Origin: Lithobates sylvaticus
Lineage: Eukaryota > Chordata > Amphibia > Anura > Ranidae
Assembly (NCBI GenBank): GCA_028564925.1
Contig: CM053029.1
Location: 585,721,168-585,785,167, forward strand
Direction: 5' to 3'
Length of the DNA stretch: 64,000 nt
The notes beneath the pieces were generated by a model. That model saw nothing but the letters and a program-made list of their open reading frames with translations. It did no database searches and was not told the origin of the DNA. This document shows positions 40,829 through 51,085 of the stretch, one piece after another. Position 1 is the first letter of the stretch; every line of letters starts with the position of its first letter. The position numbers were made by a program, and so were the translations under genes.

Positions 40829-42218
40829 CATAGCTTCCAACTGTCCCTGATTTGGAGTAAAGTTCCTCTGTCTCTCATTCCTCCTCATTTGTCCCTCATT
40901 TTGGTCTGATCTATATAGATGTATATAAAATTCACTTTTTATCTTTCAAAAAGTGTTTCCCAGTACTAAACTTTTCATCCAAATTCTAAATTGCTGCATT
41001 TGTAAACTTTAATAGCCAATATAAAGGAATAGTAGTGGTAAAAAAAAAAAAGCCCTTGTGTATTTAATTAACCTTTTTTTTGTTAATTCTCCTTTAACCA
41101 CTTCAATACCCGCGTATAGTCATATGACGCCCACAAGGTGGATCTACCATCCTGGGTGGGCGTCATATGACGTCCTCGGATTCCCGGCCGCCTGGGGGGC
41201 GCGCGCGCGTCGCCGGCGGCACGCGCGCGCGCCCGCGGCATCGCTCGGGACCCGGTGCGAGTGCCCGGCGGCCGCGATGTCCGCCGGGCACCCGCGATTG
41301 CCCGTTAAAACAACGGGACCGGGCGGGACCGTGGAGCTGTGTGTGTAAACACACAGCTCCACGTCCTGTCAGCGGGGAGGAGACCGATCATGTGATCCCA
41401 GTACAGAGGAACACATGATCAGTCTCCTCCCCTTGAGTCCCCTCCCCCTACAGTTAGAATCACTCCTATCAGGGAACACATTAACCCCTCCAGCGCCCTC
41501 TAGTGTTAACCCCTTCCCTGCCAGTCACATTTACACAGTAATCATTGCAATTTTATAGCAACGATCGCTGTGTAAATGTGAATGGTTCCAAAAATGTGTC
41601 AAAAGTGTCCGAAGTGTCCGCCGCAATGTCGCAGTCACGAAAAAAAAATCGCAGATCGCCGCCATTACTAGTAAAAAAAAAAAAAAAAAAATTCAATAAA
41701 TCTATCCCCTATTTTGTAGACGCTATAACTTTTGCGCAAACCGATCAATATACGCTTATTGCGATTTTTTTTACCAAAAATATGTAGAAGAATACGTATC
41801 GGCCTAAACTGAGGAAAAAATTTTTTTTTTTTTTAAAAAAAAAATTTTTTTTAAAAAAATGGTATATTTATTATAGCAAAAAGTAAAAAATATTGTGTTT
41901 TTTTTCAAAATTGTCGCTCTTCTTTTGTTTATAGCGCAAAAAATAAAAACCGCAGGGGCGATCAAATACCACCAAAAGAAAGCTCTATTTGTGGGAAAAA
42001 AAGGACGTCAATTTTGTTTGGGTGTAACGTCGCACGACCGCGCAATTGTTAGTTAAAGCGACGCAGTGCCGAATCGCAAAAAGTGCTCTGGTAAGGAAGG
42101 GTGTTTAAAAGCCCTGTATTGAAGCGGTTAAGGGGGTGTGGCAGGGGGCGTGTCTTATACCTACATACATTTTCTAGTAGGTGTCCCTCATTCTCATCTC
42201 AAAATGTTGTGAGGTATG
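40829..42218 (+). mobile_element. S1-type hAT MITE split by TTAA element T5
   Basis: Starts CATAGCTTCCAACTGTCCCT; its right end AAAATGTTGTGAGGTATG closes at 42218. The two halves match the uninterrupted copy at 49193-49545 on either side of CTCCTTTAAGGGGG, where T5 is inserted. It lies 14 bp from an opposite-facing copy. Confidence 0.85.
41094..42131. mobile_element. TTAA-flanked element (copy T5), cleanest copy
   Basis: TTAACCACTTCAATACCCGC at the left, CCTGTATTGAAGCGGTTAA at the right; the ends are about 19-bp inverted repeats. The left 350 bp is very GC-rich, with ACACACAGCTCCACG and GATCATGTGATCCC fold-backs; the right 650 bp is AT-rich. No frame over 100 codons. The TTAA duplication is proven by the empty site in the S1 copy at 49451-49464. 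I take 1,038 bp as the basic length without minisatellite. Confidence 0.9.
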
Positions 42219-42239
42219 GAGGTGGATATGGGTGGACAC

Positions 42240-42466
42240 AAGGGACGCTGTCAGGGCTGAGCGATCACGTGGTAAACGGCCACTATCAGCGGCCATTTAC
42301 CATGATCCGTGATGCGACCCGGCGGTCGCGGATGTTCCCGGGTGCGTGCCCCAGGGGCCGCACGGGATCGCTATTCTGTGAGGACGTCCCATGGACGTCC
42401 ACCCAGAATAAGCCGACCGTGCTGTAGCCATCTTTCGGGCTATGGCCTGGTTCGGCATGTGGTTAA
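42240..42466 (-). mobile_element. TTAA-family left end, inverted
   Basis: On the minus strand from 42466: TTAACCACATGCCGAACCAG, GCCATAGCCCGAAAGATGG and ATTCTGGGTGGACGTCCATG, matching the left part of T1 (704-800) more closely than any other copy. The rest of the element is missing. Confidence 0.75.
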
Positions 42467-42821
42467 AGACTTGCTTTGCTGAAATGCCTTCTGGCTCCAG
42501 ATCCTGCTTGCTGTTCCACTACATTGATCCCTGACTTCTGGCTTGGCTGACTATCCGTTCCGGTTACTGAACTTTGGCTATGTTTTGACTACGTTTGTTC
42601 TTTTTACTTTTATTATTAAACAAGTGTGATTTAACTGTACTTCTGTCTCGGTCTGATTACATGGTTTCTGACAGACGCTGCTCAGAGGTGGGTAGGGGGG
42701 CGGAGACAAGGGGTTACTAGGGGGAGAGGTGAGTGGGGGAGTACCTGCACCTGTTCTCTGAGAAAATAAAAACCTGTATAAAATGTAATGTCAAACATGA
42801 AAAAAAAAAAAGCATTCCATG
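42467..42821. other. Unassigned, possibly retroelement 3' end
   Basis: Contains GACTATCCGTTCCGG, TTTATTATTAAACAAG and GTACTTCTGTCTCGGTCTGA, a phrase type I associate with dispersed frog retroelement ends, then a G-rich stretch and a poly-A run. No gene is visible. Family not named. Confidence 0.35.
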
Positions 42822-43289
42822 TTAACCGCTTCCCGTCCGCCTCCTGCACATATACATCGGCAGAATGGCACAGCTGGGCAGATCCTATTTTGTAAACGCT
42901 ATAACTTTTGCGCAAACCAATCAATAATCGCTAATTGCATTTTTTTTTACCAAAAATATGTAGAAGAATATGTATCGGCCTAAACTGAGGAAAAAAAAAG
43001 TTTTTTTTATATATTTTTTGGGGATATTTATTATAGCAAAAAGTAAAAAATTTTGAATTTTTTTCAAAATTGTCGCTATATTTTTGTTTATAGCGCAAAA
43101 AATAAAAACCGCAGGGGCGATCAAATACCACCAAAAGAAAGCTCTATTTGTGGGAAAAAAAGGACGCCAATTTTGTCAGGGAGCCACGTCGCACGACCGC
43201 GCAATTGTCAGTTAAAGCGACACAGTGCCGAATCGCAAAAAGGGGCCTGGTCCTTTGGCTGCAAATTGATCCGGGGCTGAAGTGGTTAA
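42822..43289. mobile_element. TTAA-flanked element (copy T7), short form
   Basis: Starts TTAACCGCTTCCCGTCCGCC and ends GGGGCTGAAGTGGTTAA, with TTAA on both sides. At 468 bp it lacks the GC-rich left middle of T5. It preserves GCTATAACTTTTGCGCAAAC intact, serving as the empty-site reference for the insert in T4. Its right TTAA doubles as the left TTAA of the next element. Confidence 0.85.
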
Positions 43290-43788
43290 AGTGGAGAGCC
43301 ACCCTAAAAAAAAAAAAAAAAACAGCATTAATATTCTTAAAAAAATAAAAAATAAACATTTGAAAAAAAAAATTGTTTTACCTTACAAGAAATCCCTGTT
43401 GCTTGGCAGTCTTCCTATTCTGCCTCCTTCCTACTCCGTGGTGATCTTCGGTCTTCCCTCCTCCTCTGCGTTGTCTTCTGGGTAATGGGGTGCGCTGTGT
43501 TCTGGGAACTGTGCGTTTCCTAACACAGCGCGTCCCATTCACAAAGCGCAGCGCGACTCGCGCATGCGCAGTAGGAAACGGGCAGTGAAGCCGCGGGGCT
43601 CCACTGCCTGTTTACCTCAGTGAGGATGGCGGCCCTGGGACCCGAGACCCGAGGGACGTGTCAGCCTCGGCGGCCGACACCGCGGGCGCCCTGAAAATGT
43701 AAGTGTCCTTATTAAAAGTCAGCAGCTACTTTTTTTTTAGCTACTGACTTTAAAAAAATAATTTTTTACCACTGGATCACCCCTTTAA
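43286..43788 (+). mobile_element. TTAAAG-type GC-rich TTAA element (copy U1)
   Basis: Starts TTAAAGTGGAGAGCCACCCT and ends TGGATCACCCCTTTAA, imperfect inverted ends with TTAA at both edges. The middle is CpG-rich (ACACAGCGCGTCCC, CGCGACTCGCGCATGCGC). Copy U2 at 30783-31615 is its inverted relative. No frame of note. Confidence 0.8.
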
Positions 43789-44394
43789 ATGTAGAAGCAT
43801 AAATGGGCCCTGAATAAGCATTTTATAACCTCGTTTTCTGCATCCTTCCAAGGCACAATCTCATTCACTGTGCTTTACCCAATTAAATAAAGCAATCGAG
43901 TGTCCCCAAAAATCACCCTACGATACCGGCAGCTATAAATGTAGACCCTCCCTTAAAATCCAGTTCTCAAACAATGTGCGTGATGAAAAGTTGCAGTTGC
44001 AAATGTGAACTTTCTACAAAGCACCGCCGCTAATCAGCAGGTCACATCCAGATAATTGAGCTGGTTGTCAGCGTGTGATGACTGTACGCCGCGTTTCTGT
44101 TCCCTAACAACTGCTTGCGTGTGTAAGAAGGCGAGCGGATCTCCGCAGTGTACGGGTGGAAGGTGTGACATTTCCCCTGCAGGTACACAGCTGACTCACT
44201 ATTTGCTCTTCTTCATCTCTGTTTTCTCCTATATAGTATATGACAGTCAGGGTACAAACAGCCATTTAACTCCTTCGGGCCCAGAGGGCATAGAGCTCTG
44301 GGAGGGATCGCACTTCTCGTTTATCAATTAGCCGAATCACTAAAGTGTATGTGAGCTCCAGCAATACATTTCTCTTTTTTTTTGGTCTGTTAAA
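43789..44394. other. Unassigned, repeat-poor segment
   Basis: One of the longest stretches without recognisable element ends or tandem repeats; balanced composition, no convincing exon. A 91-codon frame at 44056-44331 has many Cys and Ser but no named domain. If any host function lies in this window as regulatory DNA, this is a reasonable place to look. Confidence 0.4.
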
Positions 44395-44495
44395 TACTCT
44401 CACCGCTGGCCACTTTATTAGGTACACCTCTTCAATTGCTTGGTAACACAAATTGCTAATCAGCCAATCACATGACAGCAACTCAATGCATTTAG

Positions 44496-46045
44496 CGTAG
44501 CTTCCAACTGTCCCTGATTTCGAGGGACTGTCCCTGATTTGGAGCAATTTCCCTCTGTCCCTCATTCCTCCTCATTTTGGTCTGATCTATATAGTCGTAT
44601 ATAAAAATGCACTTTTAAGCACTTCCCGACCGCTCACTGTATATATACGTCATTTTTTTTGAAGAGGGATATCTCGGTAACGGCAGCAGCTGCTGCCACA
44701 ACCGAGGTATCCCTCTTCACAGTAAGCGGTCCCCTTTCCGATAATGGTGGTCATCGCGGCGGGTTCACCGGGAGATCACCGTTATCGGCGGCGGGAGAGG
44801 TGCCCCCCCTCCCTCCGCTCTCCCGTGCCTTCCGCTGCTTACCGGAACCGTCGGCAGCGGCGGAGGCGATCGTGTCCTTTCCCTGCCTGTGTATAGAGAT
44901 GAGTGAGGCTAAGATGGCCCCCACTCATCTCTATACCATAGGAGGGCGGAAGCGACGTCAAAAACGTCACTTCCGCCCATACGTCTTAAAGGGGAATTTA
45001 CAAATGTCATTTTTTTTTTTTTTTTTTCATTGAAGTGCAAATATGAGATCTGAGGACTTTTTGACTCCCAGATCTCATATTTAAGAGGACCTGTCATGCT
45101 TTTTTCTATTACAAGGGATGTTTACATTCCTTGTAAAAGGAGTAAAAGTGATCAATTTTATTATTTTTTTTTAAAACAGTGTAAAAAATAATAAAATTAA
45201 GTAAAATAAATAAGAAAAAACAAAAAAACATTTTTTAAAACACCCCGTCCTGACGAGCTCGCGCGCAGAAGCGAACGCATACGTGAGCAACGCCCGCGTA
45301 TGAAAACGGTAGTCAAACCACACATGTGATGTATCGCCGCGATCGGTAGAGCGAGAGCAATAATTCTAGCTATAGACCTCCTCTGTAACTCAAAAAATGC
45401 AACCTGTAGAATTTTTTAAATGTCGCTTATGGAGATTTTTGAGGGTAAAAGTTTGACGCCATTCCACGAGCGGCCGCAATTTTTAAGCGTGACGTATTGG
45501 GTATCAATTTACTCGGCGTAATATTATCTTTCACAATCCAAAAAAAAATTGGGCTAATTTTACTGTTGTCTTATTTTTTTATTCAAAAAAGTGACTTTTT
45601 CCCGAAAAAAGTGCGCTTGTAAGACCGCTGCGCAAATACGGTGTGAGAAAAAGTATTGCAATGACCGCCATGTTATTCTCGACGGTGTTATAAAAAAAAA
45701 AAATATATAATGTTTGGGGGTTCTAAGTCATTTTCTAGCAAAAAAAACTGTTTTAAACATGTAAACACCTAAAATCCAAAACGAGGCTGGTCTGGAAGTG
45801 GTTAACCTATCAAAAAGTGTTTTCCAGCGCTAAGCCTTTCATCTGATTTCTAAATTCCTTCATTTGTAAATTCCGAAAGCCAATATAAAGGAATAGTAGT
45901 GGTAAAAAAAGCACTTGTGGATTTAACCAATCTTGTTTTTTGTACAATTCGCCTTTAAGGGGGCGTGGCAAGGGGTGTGTTCTATGCCAGCATTCTTTTG
46001 CTGATAGGTGTCCCTCATTCCCATCTCAAAAAGTTGGGGAGGTAT
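44496..46045 (+). mobile_element. S1-type hAT MITE split by TTAA element T6
   Basis: Starts CGTAGCTTCCAACTGTCCCT and ends AAAAGTTGGGGAGGTAT. GCATTTAG is duplicated exactly at 44488-44495 and 46046-46053. The two halves match 49193-49545. Together with the copy at 49193 this shows that the S1 family makes 8-bp duplications. Confidence 0.9.
44615..45805. mobile_element. TTAA-flanked element (copy T6), divergent subfamily
   Basis: Starts TTAAGCACTTCCCGACCGC and ends GGTCTGGAAGTGGTTAA, with TTAA on both sides. The interior differs from T5: a GGATATCTCGGTAACGGC / ACAACCGAGGTATCCC fold-back at the left and a GCGCAAATACGGTGTGAG region at the right. About 1.19 kb; no coding frame beyond 124 codons. 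Confidence 0.85.
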
Positions 46046-46128
46046 GCATTTAGGCATCTAGACGTGGGGGAGGACGACTTGCTAAAGTTCAAACAGAGCA
46101 TCAGAATGGGGGAAGAAAGGGGATTTAA

Positions 46129-47276
46129 GTGACTTTGAACGTGACATGGGACATGGTTGTTGGTGCCGGACGGGCTAGTCTGAGTATTTCAAAAACTGCT
46201 GATCTACTGGGATTTTCATGCACAATCATCTCTCGGGTTTACAGAGAATGGTCCGAAAAGGAGAAAATATCCAGTGAGCGGCAGTTGTGTGAAGGAAAAT
46301 GCCTTGTTGATGTCAGAGGTCAGAGAAGAATGGGTAGACTGTTTTGAGATGATAGAAAGGCAACTGTAACTCAAATAGCCACTGGTTACCATCAAGGTAT
46401 GCAGAATACCATCTCTGAATGCACAACACATCGAACCTTCAAGCAGATGGGCTACAACAACAGAATACCACACCAGGTGCCACTCCTGTCAGCTAAGAAT
46501 GAGGCTACAATTCACACAGGCTCACCAAAATTGGACAATAGAAGATTGGAAAAACGCCTGGTCTGATGAGTCTCGGTTTCAGCTGTGACATTCAGATGGT
46601 GGGGTCAGAATTTGGCGTAAACAACATATAATCATGGATCCATCCTGCCTTGTATCACCGGTTCAGGCTGGTGGTGGTGTAATGGTGGGGAGGATATTTT
46701 CTTGGCACACTTTGGGCCCCTTAGTACCAATTGAGCATCGTTTAAACGCCACAGCCTACCTGAGTATTGTTGCTGACCATGTCCATCCCTTTATGACTAC
46801 AGTGTCCCCATCTTCTGATGGCTCCTTCCAGCAGGATAATGCACCATGTCACAAAGCTCCAATCATCTCACCACTGGACAATGAGGTCACTGTACTCCAA
46901 TGGCCTCCACACTCACCACATCTCATCCAATGGCCTCCACACTCACCAGATCTCATCCAATGGCCTCCACACTCACCAGATCTCATCCAATGGCCTCCAC
47001 ACTCACCAGATCTCATCCAATGGCCTCCACACTCACCAGATCTCATCCAATGGCCTCCACACTCACCAGATCTCATCCAATAGAGCACCTTTGGGATGTG
47101 GTAGAACTGAGATCGGCATCATGGATGTGCAGCCGACAAATATGCAGCAACTGTGTGATGCTATCGTGTCACTATGGACCAAAATCTCTCAGGAATGTTT
47201 CCAACACCTTGTTGAATCTATACCACAAAGAACAAAGGCAGTTCTGAAGGCAAAAGGAGGTCCAACCCGGTACTAG
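46129..47276 (+). pseudogene. Tc1-like transposase, frameshifted, with internal 30-bp amplification
   Basis: Translation across frames shows a DNA-binding region (SISKTADLLGFSCTIISRVY, 46180-46240), SDESRF around the first catalytic Asp (46562), FQQDNAPCHKA around the second (46834) and IEHLWDV around the final Glu (47082). Between the second Asp and the Glu, the QWPPHSPDLI motif, normally present once, is repeated six times in frame. This widens the usual DD34E spacing to about 82 residues. Stops and frameshifts in the N-terminal half show that the copy is dead. Confidence 0.85.
46898..47080. repeat. 30-bp tandem repeat inside the transposase
   Basis: Six units of TCCAATGGCCTCCACACTCA plus CCAGATCTCA, nearly identical; the first has CCACATCTCA. 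The unit encodes QWPPHSPDLI in frame. Near-identity implies recent expansion. Confidence 0.97.
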
Positions 47277-47310
47277 CAAGGTGTACCTAATAAAGTGGCC
47301 GGTGAGTGTA

Positions 47311-47740
47311 TAACATTGAAAGCTTTTTGTTTTATCTGTTGCAAAAAAAAAAGTAGCTGGTTATCCAACCAGAAACCTTGTGAGCTGATAACTTCCTTCA
47401 CTCTCTACCGCTGCCTATCTCCATGGACTACACCTCCCCCTATGTTATTGGAAAGAGAGGGAGGTATTATATAATCGTTCCTAAGGTGACAACCATAGTT
47501 CCCCCTTTAAACAGTATGGTTGTCACCCTAGGGCAGAAAGTGTGTTCCTAGCAGGATCGCCAGGTGAAAGTAAAGAGGAAATAGGTGTGAAAAAAAGAAA
47601 ATGAATGCAGCCACCATATCTAAGGAACAGTCAGCTGAAATACGTTCCGTTTTTGTTCTTGGGTTTAGATACACTTTAATCATTTAACAGATTGTCTATA
47701 GATGCAAACATATACAAAAAAAAATTATTTATTGAAATCA
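47311..47740. other. TTAAAG-type end and unassigned DNA
   Basis: AACCATAGTTCCCCC and its partial complement near 47510 suggest a fold-back repeat. GGGTTTAGATACACTTTAA at about 47664-47686 is the end of a TTAAAG-type element (complement TTAAAGTGTATCTAAACCC). No gene is seen. Confidence 0.45.
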
Positions 47741-47960
47741 TTAAACCATTCGCCGACCGCATGACATAGTTATATGGCGGCAGACTGGCTCTCCTGCACC
47801 AGATCACCTACCAGGTACATGATCCGGCACTTCCAGGTAGGGGGCGTGTCGGCTATGGTATGATTAGTCACAGCACAAGCCGATCAGCGGGTGTTGGCCA
47901 TTTTTTGTCCTCCGCACCCGCTGATTGGTGAAGGAAGGCAGGACAGAGCTCTGTGGTTTT
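47741..47960. mobile_element. TTAA-family left end, partial
   Basis: TTAAACCATTCGCCGACCGC and GATCCGGCACTTCC-type words, then CAGCACAAGCCGATCAGCGG. Only the left part of a TTAA element is present; no right end follows. Confidence 0.55.
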
Positions 47961-48238
47961 TTTTTTCATCAGGGTGCCTTCAGGTTTCTTCAGGGGTGCA
48001 TTGCCAAAATGCCTAAAAACTACCCAAAAATTGTATACAAGCCAGTGTGTGGATGAATGCTGCATTTTAGTTACAGAAAGCCACAGGTTATCATTGTGCA
48101 CCATTACAACCTTCTAGCTGCCGGCATCCTAACGACCAATGGCATCATCAGTTGATATAGATGTAGCACCTTCTACTTTAGGTAGGTGCAAGAAGTAGGA
48201 TTTATTTGTCAGTATAGTTAAATTTAATCAGGCCTAGC

Positions 48239-49035
48239 TAGGGTTGCCACCTGTCCAGGATTCACCCGGACAGTTCGGGTTTGGAATCATGTGTCCGGGT
48301 TTCAGACTGTCTGAAACCCGGACACATTATTCAGACTGGACTATGGCTTCCCAGCAGGGTTGCTGGCTGCAGTTGTCTCAGCTGAGAATGTCTGTTACAC
48401 TCTTTCACACTGCCCAAAGCCAGCACTAACAATCCCCCCCCCCTAAACACATACAGATGGGAGAAGAGAGAGGGCTCGATCTGCACCACCACCTCTCTTT
48501 GTCTGCCCACACTCCAATCTCTGGCGCTGTGCCTCCAAAAAGGATAGTGGGGGGGGGCGGTAATTTGAAGTCCAGCATCCTCAGATCCATCTGGATGAGA
48601 GGTGCTGACTGTTAAGGGGTGAGTGAGCTCACCATCCATCCCTGTCTGTGATTGAAGTCTCCCTCTTCTCTCTCCTGCCTCTGAGTGAGTACAGTAGGTA
48701 AATCAGGGTTCTCAGAGCACCCCTTACATCAGAGTTCCCCTATACACCAGAGACCACAGTGTTCCCCCTTACATCAGAGTCATCTCCGTACATCAGAGTT
48801 CTCAGTGTACCCCCTTAAATCAGGGTTCCCAGAGCATCCCTTATGTTAGAGGCCCCAGAGTTCTCTCTTACATCAGAGTCTGAAGAGTCCCCCCTTACTT
48901 ACAATGAAAGGGAACTCTGCAAGTTCAGATGTAAAAGGGGAACTCTGTGGACTCTGATGTAAAGGGGGACTCCTGTTATTAACTTCATATGATTAGAAAT
49001 TGTATTTAGTAGCAAAATATATGTATAGCTTATAC

Positions 49036-49074
<39 letters not shown>

Positions 49075-49128
49075 GCTATGAGCCAGAAAAGTGTTCGGTT
49101 TTGACTTGAAGAAAAGGTGGCAACCCTA
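48239..49128. mobile_element. hAT-type element, 8-bp duplication
   Basis: Ends TAGGGTTGCCACCTGTCC and AAAAGGTGGCAACCCTA are complements; GGCCTAGC is duplicated exactly at 48231-48238 and 49129-49136. Inside, GTGTCCGGGTTTCAGACTG meets its complement (48291-48326). Decayed units like ACATCAGAGTTCTC (48700-48900) form a rough minisatellite, and a 40-bp poly-A run lies at 49032-49072. A right end of the same family is at 55939-55998. Confidence 0.9.
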
Positions 49129-49192
49129 GGCCTAGCTAATGGCTAGGCCTGTTTGTTTTGATCTGTGGGGCTGGGAGTGGCTTAGAGTAGGC

Positions 49193-49545
49193 CATAGCTC
49201 CCAACTGTCCCTGATTTCGAGGACTGTCCCTGATTTGGAGCAATGTCCCTCTGTCCCTCTTTCCCCCTCATTTTTACCTCATTTTGGTTTGATCCACATA
49301 GTTGTATATAAAATGCACTTTTTATCTTTCAAAAGGTGTTTCTAAATTCTAAATTGCTGCATTTGTAAATGTTGAAAGCCAAAATAAAGGGATAGGAGTG
49401 GCAAAAAAAAGTCCTTGTGGATTTAATTAACCTTTTTATTGGGTTAATTCTCCTTTAAGGGGGTGTGTCATGGGGCATGTCCTTTACCTACATAAGTTTG
49501 CAAGTAGGTGTCCCTCATTCCCATCTCAAAATGTTGAGCTGTATG
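49193..49545 (+). mobile_element. S1-type hAT MITE, uninterrupted copy
   Basis: Starts CATAGCTCCCAACTGTCCCT and ends GTTGAGCTGTATG; GAGTAGGC is duplicated exactly at 49185-49192 and 49546-49553. At 353 bp it defines the full S1 unit. It contains the intact sequence CTCCTTTAAGGGGG that was hit by T5 in another copy. Confidence 0.9.
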
Positions 49546-50654
49546 GAGTAGGCTGGTGACTCACAGCTAGTTTCATCTTTCAGCTACCTCCCTTCTGCTT
49601 CTAGAGGCTTCTAGAAGAAAGGTGGAGCTGTCTGGGGTGTTCTAAGGAGCCCTGACCAATCCCCAACCTGGATTGGCAGGGGGCAGGCCTTCTTAAATAC
49701 CTAGAGTCAGCCCAGCTGGGGAGGAGTTGTTGGAGTGGAAGAACTGAAGATGGAGTATTAGGCTGTAGGGGCCTTTGAGGAAGCTCCCCAGTCTGGGGGA
49801 GGGAGGGGGGGGGTGACCTTGGGCCAGGGGCTCAGAGCTGTACAGGAACCCCATACAACCCAAGGGTGTCCTGAACAGGAGCAGGAGAGGACAGCGGGGA
49901 ATACTGCCGGGCAAGTCTCCAGGAGGGATCCACCAGGTGTCGGTGAGAGTTGGGAGGCATGCCGGAGAGGACTGGGGGTGTGCAGTCTGAGGTGGATGTA
50001 GAGCCAGCGGAAGAGACTGTGATGTCATGGGCAGTGGAGTCGGGAGCTGCAGCCAGGAGGGCTGGCAGGGCCTGAAGAGGACTGACTGGCAGTAGTCCAC
50101 CAAGGACAGGTAGTAGCACTAAAGACTTGTCCTATTTTGTTGCTACACTAAAGGGTCCCTGCCTGCAAATGGCAGTTGCTAGGGCCTGGCTGGAACCATA
50201 GTCAACCAAGTATTGTACAGGAGAGAGAGGAACAGTCTACAAATAAGAGTTGTGCTGGAGGAGACTGGAAATCTAGAAGTGTAGATAGAGGTTCCAGCTG
50301 ATCACCTTATTGATTACATTGTTTATTATGGGCATCCCATCATTTTCCTTGCCCTATCCAAGTTCAAAATCCCTCAATAAAATACAAAGCAAACATACGG
50401 ACTGTTCATTGTCTCAAGAGTGACCGGGAAGTGAATGCCGGGCAGGGGCAGGGTGACAGGTGGGTCACATCACAGCAGCCCCTACAGGGGTACCGCTACA
50501 TGGGGGATGTCAGTTGCCTGCATTGCATCCTCATTTGACCCTCCCCTGCCCCTCTCCATCAGCTTTGGGGTCACATTAGCTGAGTGATGGAGAAAAACTG
50601 AAGGAGAAGGTAAATATCGGAATACTAGTCAGTACCAGTTTGCAAAAGTGTATT

Positions 50655-50718
50655 TGCTTTAACAATTTGTGTTACCAAGCAATTGAACAGGTGTACCTAA
50701 TAAAGTGGCCGGTGAGTA
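50655..50718 (+). mobile_element. Tc1-like right-end fragment
   Basis: GTGTTACCAAGCAATTGAAC, then GTGTACCTAATAAAGTGGCC and GGTGAGTATA match the terminal region of the element at 44397-47308 (left end in complement). Only about 60 bp survive. Confidence 0.85.
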
Positions 50719-51077
50719 TATATTGCAATGGTAAATCATTTTACAGTTTAGCGCCTTTGTTGGGAATGATACGTCGCTTGATAGAGGCCTTTGACCCCAT
50801 GGCTTGTCCTCTATTTGAGTAACAAGTGACTATTTGTGTATTTTTCTGATTTATACTCCCTCAGCTATGTCTGAGTTACCAATAGCTGATAATACTCTGG
50901 ACATTGCGAGTGTTAACATTAGTAATTCCGTAAACAAAGAATTAAAAAAATAATAACTAATAATCTCTAATTATGAATAACCAAAGATAACCTATATTCG
51001 GGGGGGGGGGGGTACTGTTTGCCTCCCCCTCCAGAAAAATGTCCACCACTGGTAGAAATCAATAGCTTTTGTTAATA
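50719..51077. other. Unassigned, no gene seen
   Basis: AT-rich sequence with a G-run at 51000-51013 followed by GTACTGTTTGCCTCCCCC. No element ends or frames I can support. Confidence 0.4.
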
Positions 51078-51085
51078 CCTTAGGG

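Larger units (their letters stand above)
44397..47308 (+). mobile_element. Tc1-like element, full ends, split by S1 and T6
   Basis: Left end CTCTCACCGCTGGCCACTTT, right end (complement) CACTCACCGGCCACTTTATT, with TA at 44395-44396 and 47309-47310. Subtracting the insert (44496-46053) leaves about 1.36 kb, the usual length of a Tc1-like element plus a 150-bp internal amplification. A plus-strand transposase remnant fills 46129-47276. A detached right end of the same family lies at 50655-50718. Confidence 0.9.
48162..50500 (+). mobile_element. 5' LTR of a gypsy-like element (LTR-d), two hAT insertions
   Basis: Starts TGTAGCACCTTCTACTTTAG and ends GGGTACCGCTACA. TGGGGGATGTCAG follows at once, in the position of a primer site and resembling the tRNA-Pro type seen at 13009. 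AATAAA lies near 50379. Two elements sit inside: a hAT at 48239-49128 and an S1 MITE at 49193-49545. Without them the LTR is about 1.08 kb, like the others. Little internal sequence follows; a broken fossil. Confidence 0.7.

Noticed and set aside
44056-44331. 91-codon Cys-rich frame in the repeat-poor island
   Set aside because: Cysteine spacing fits no family I know, and the frame length is within chance expectation.
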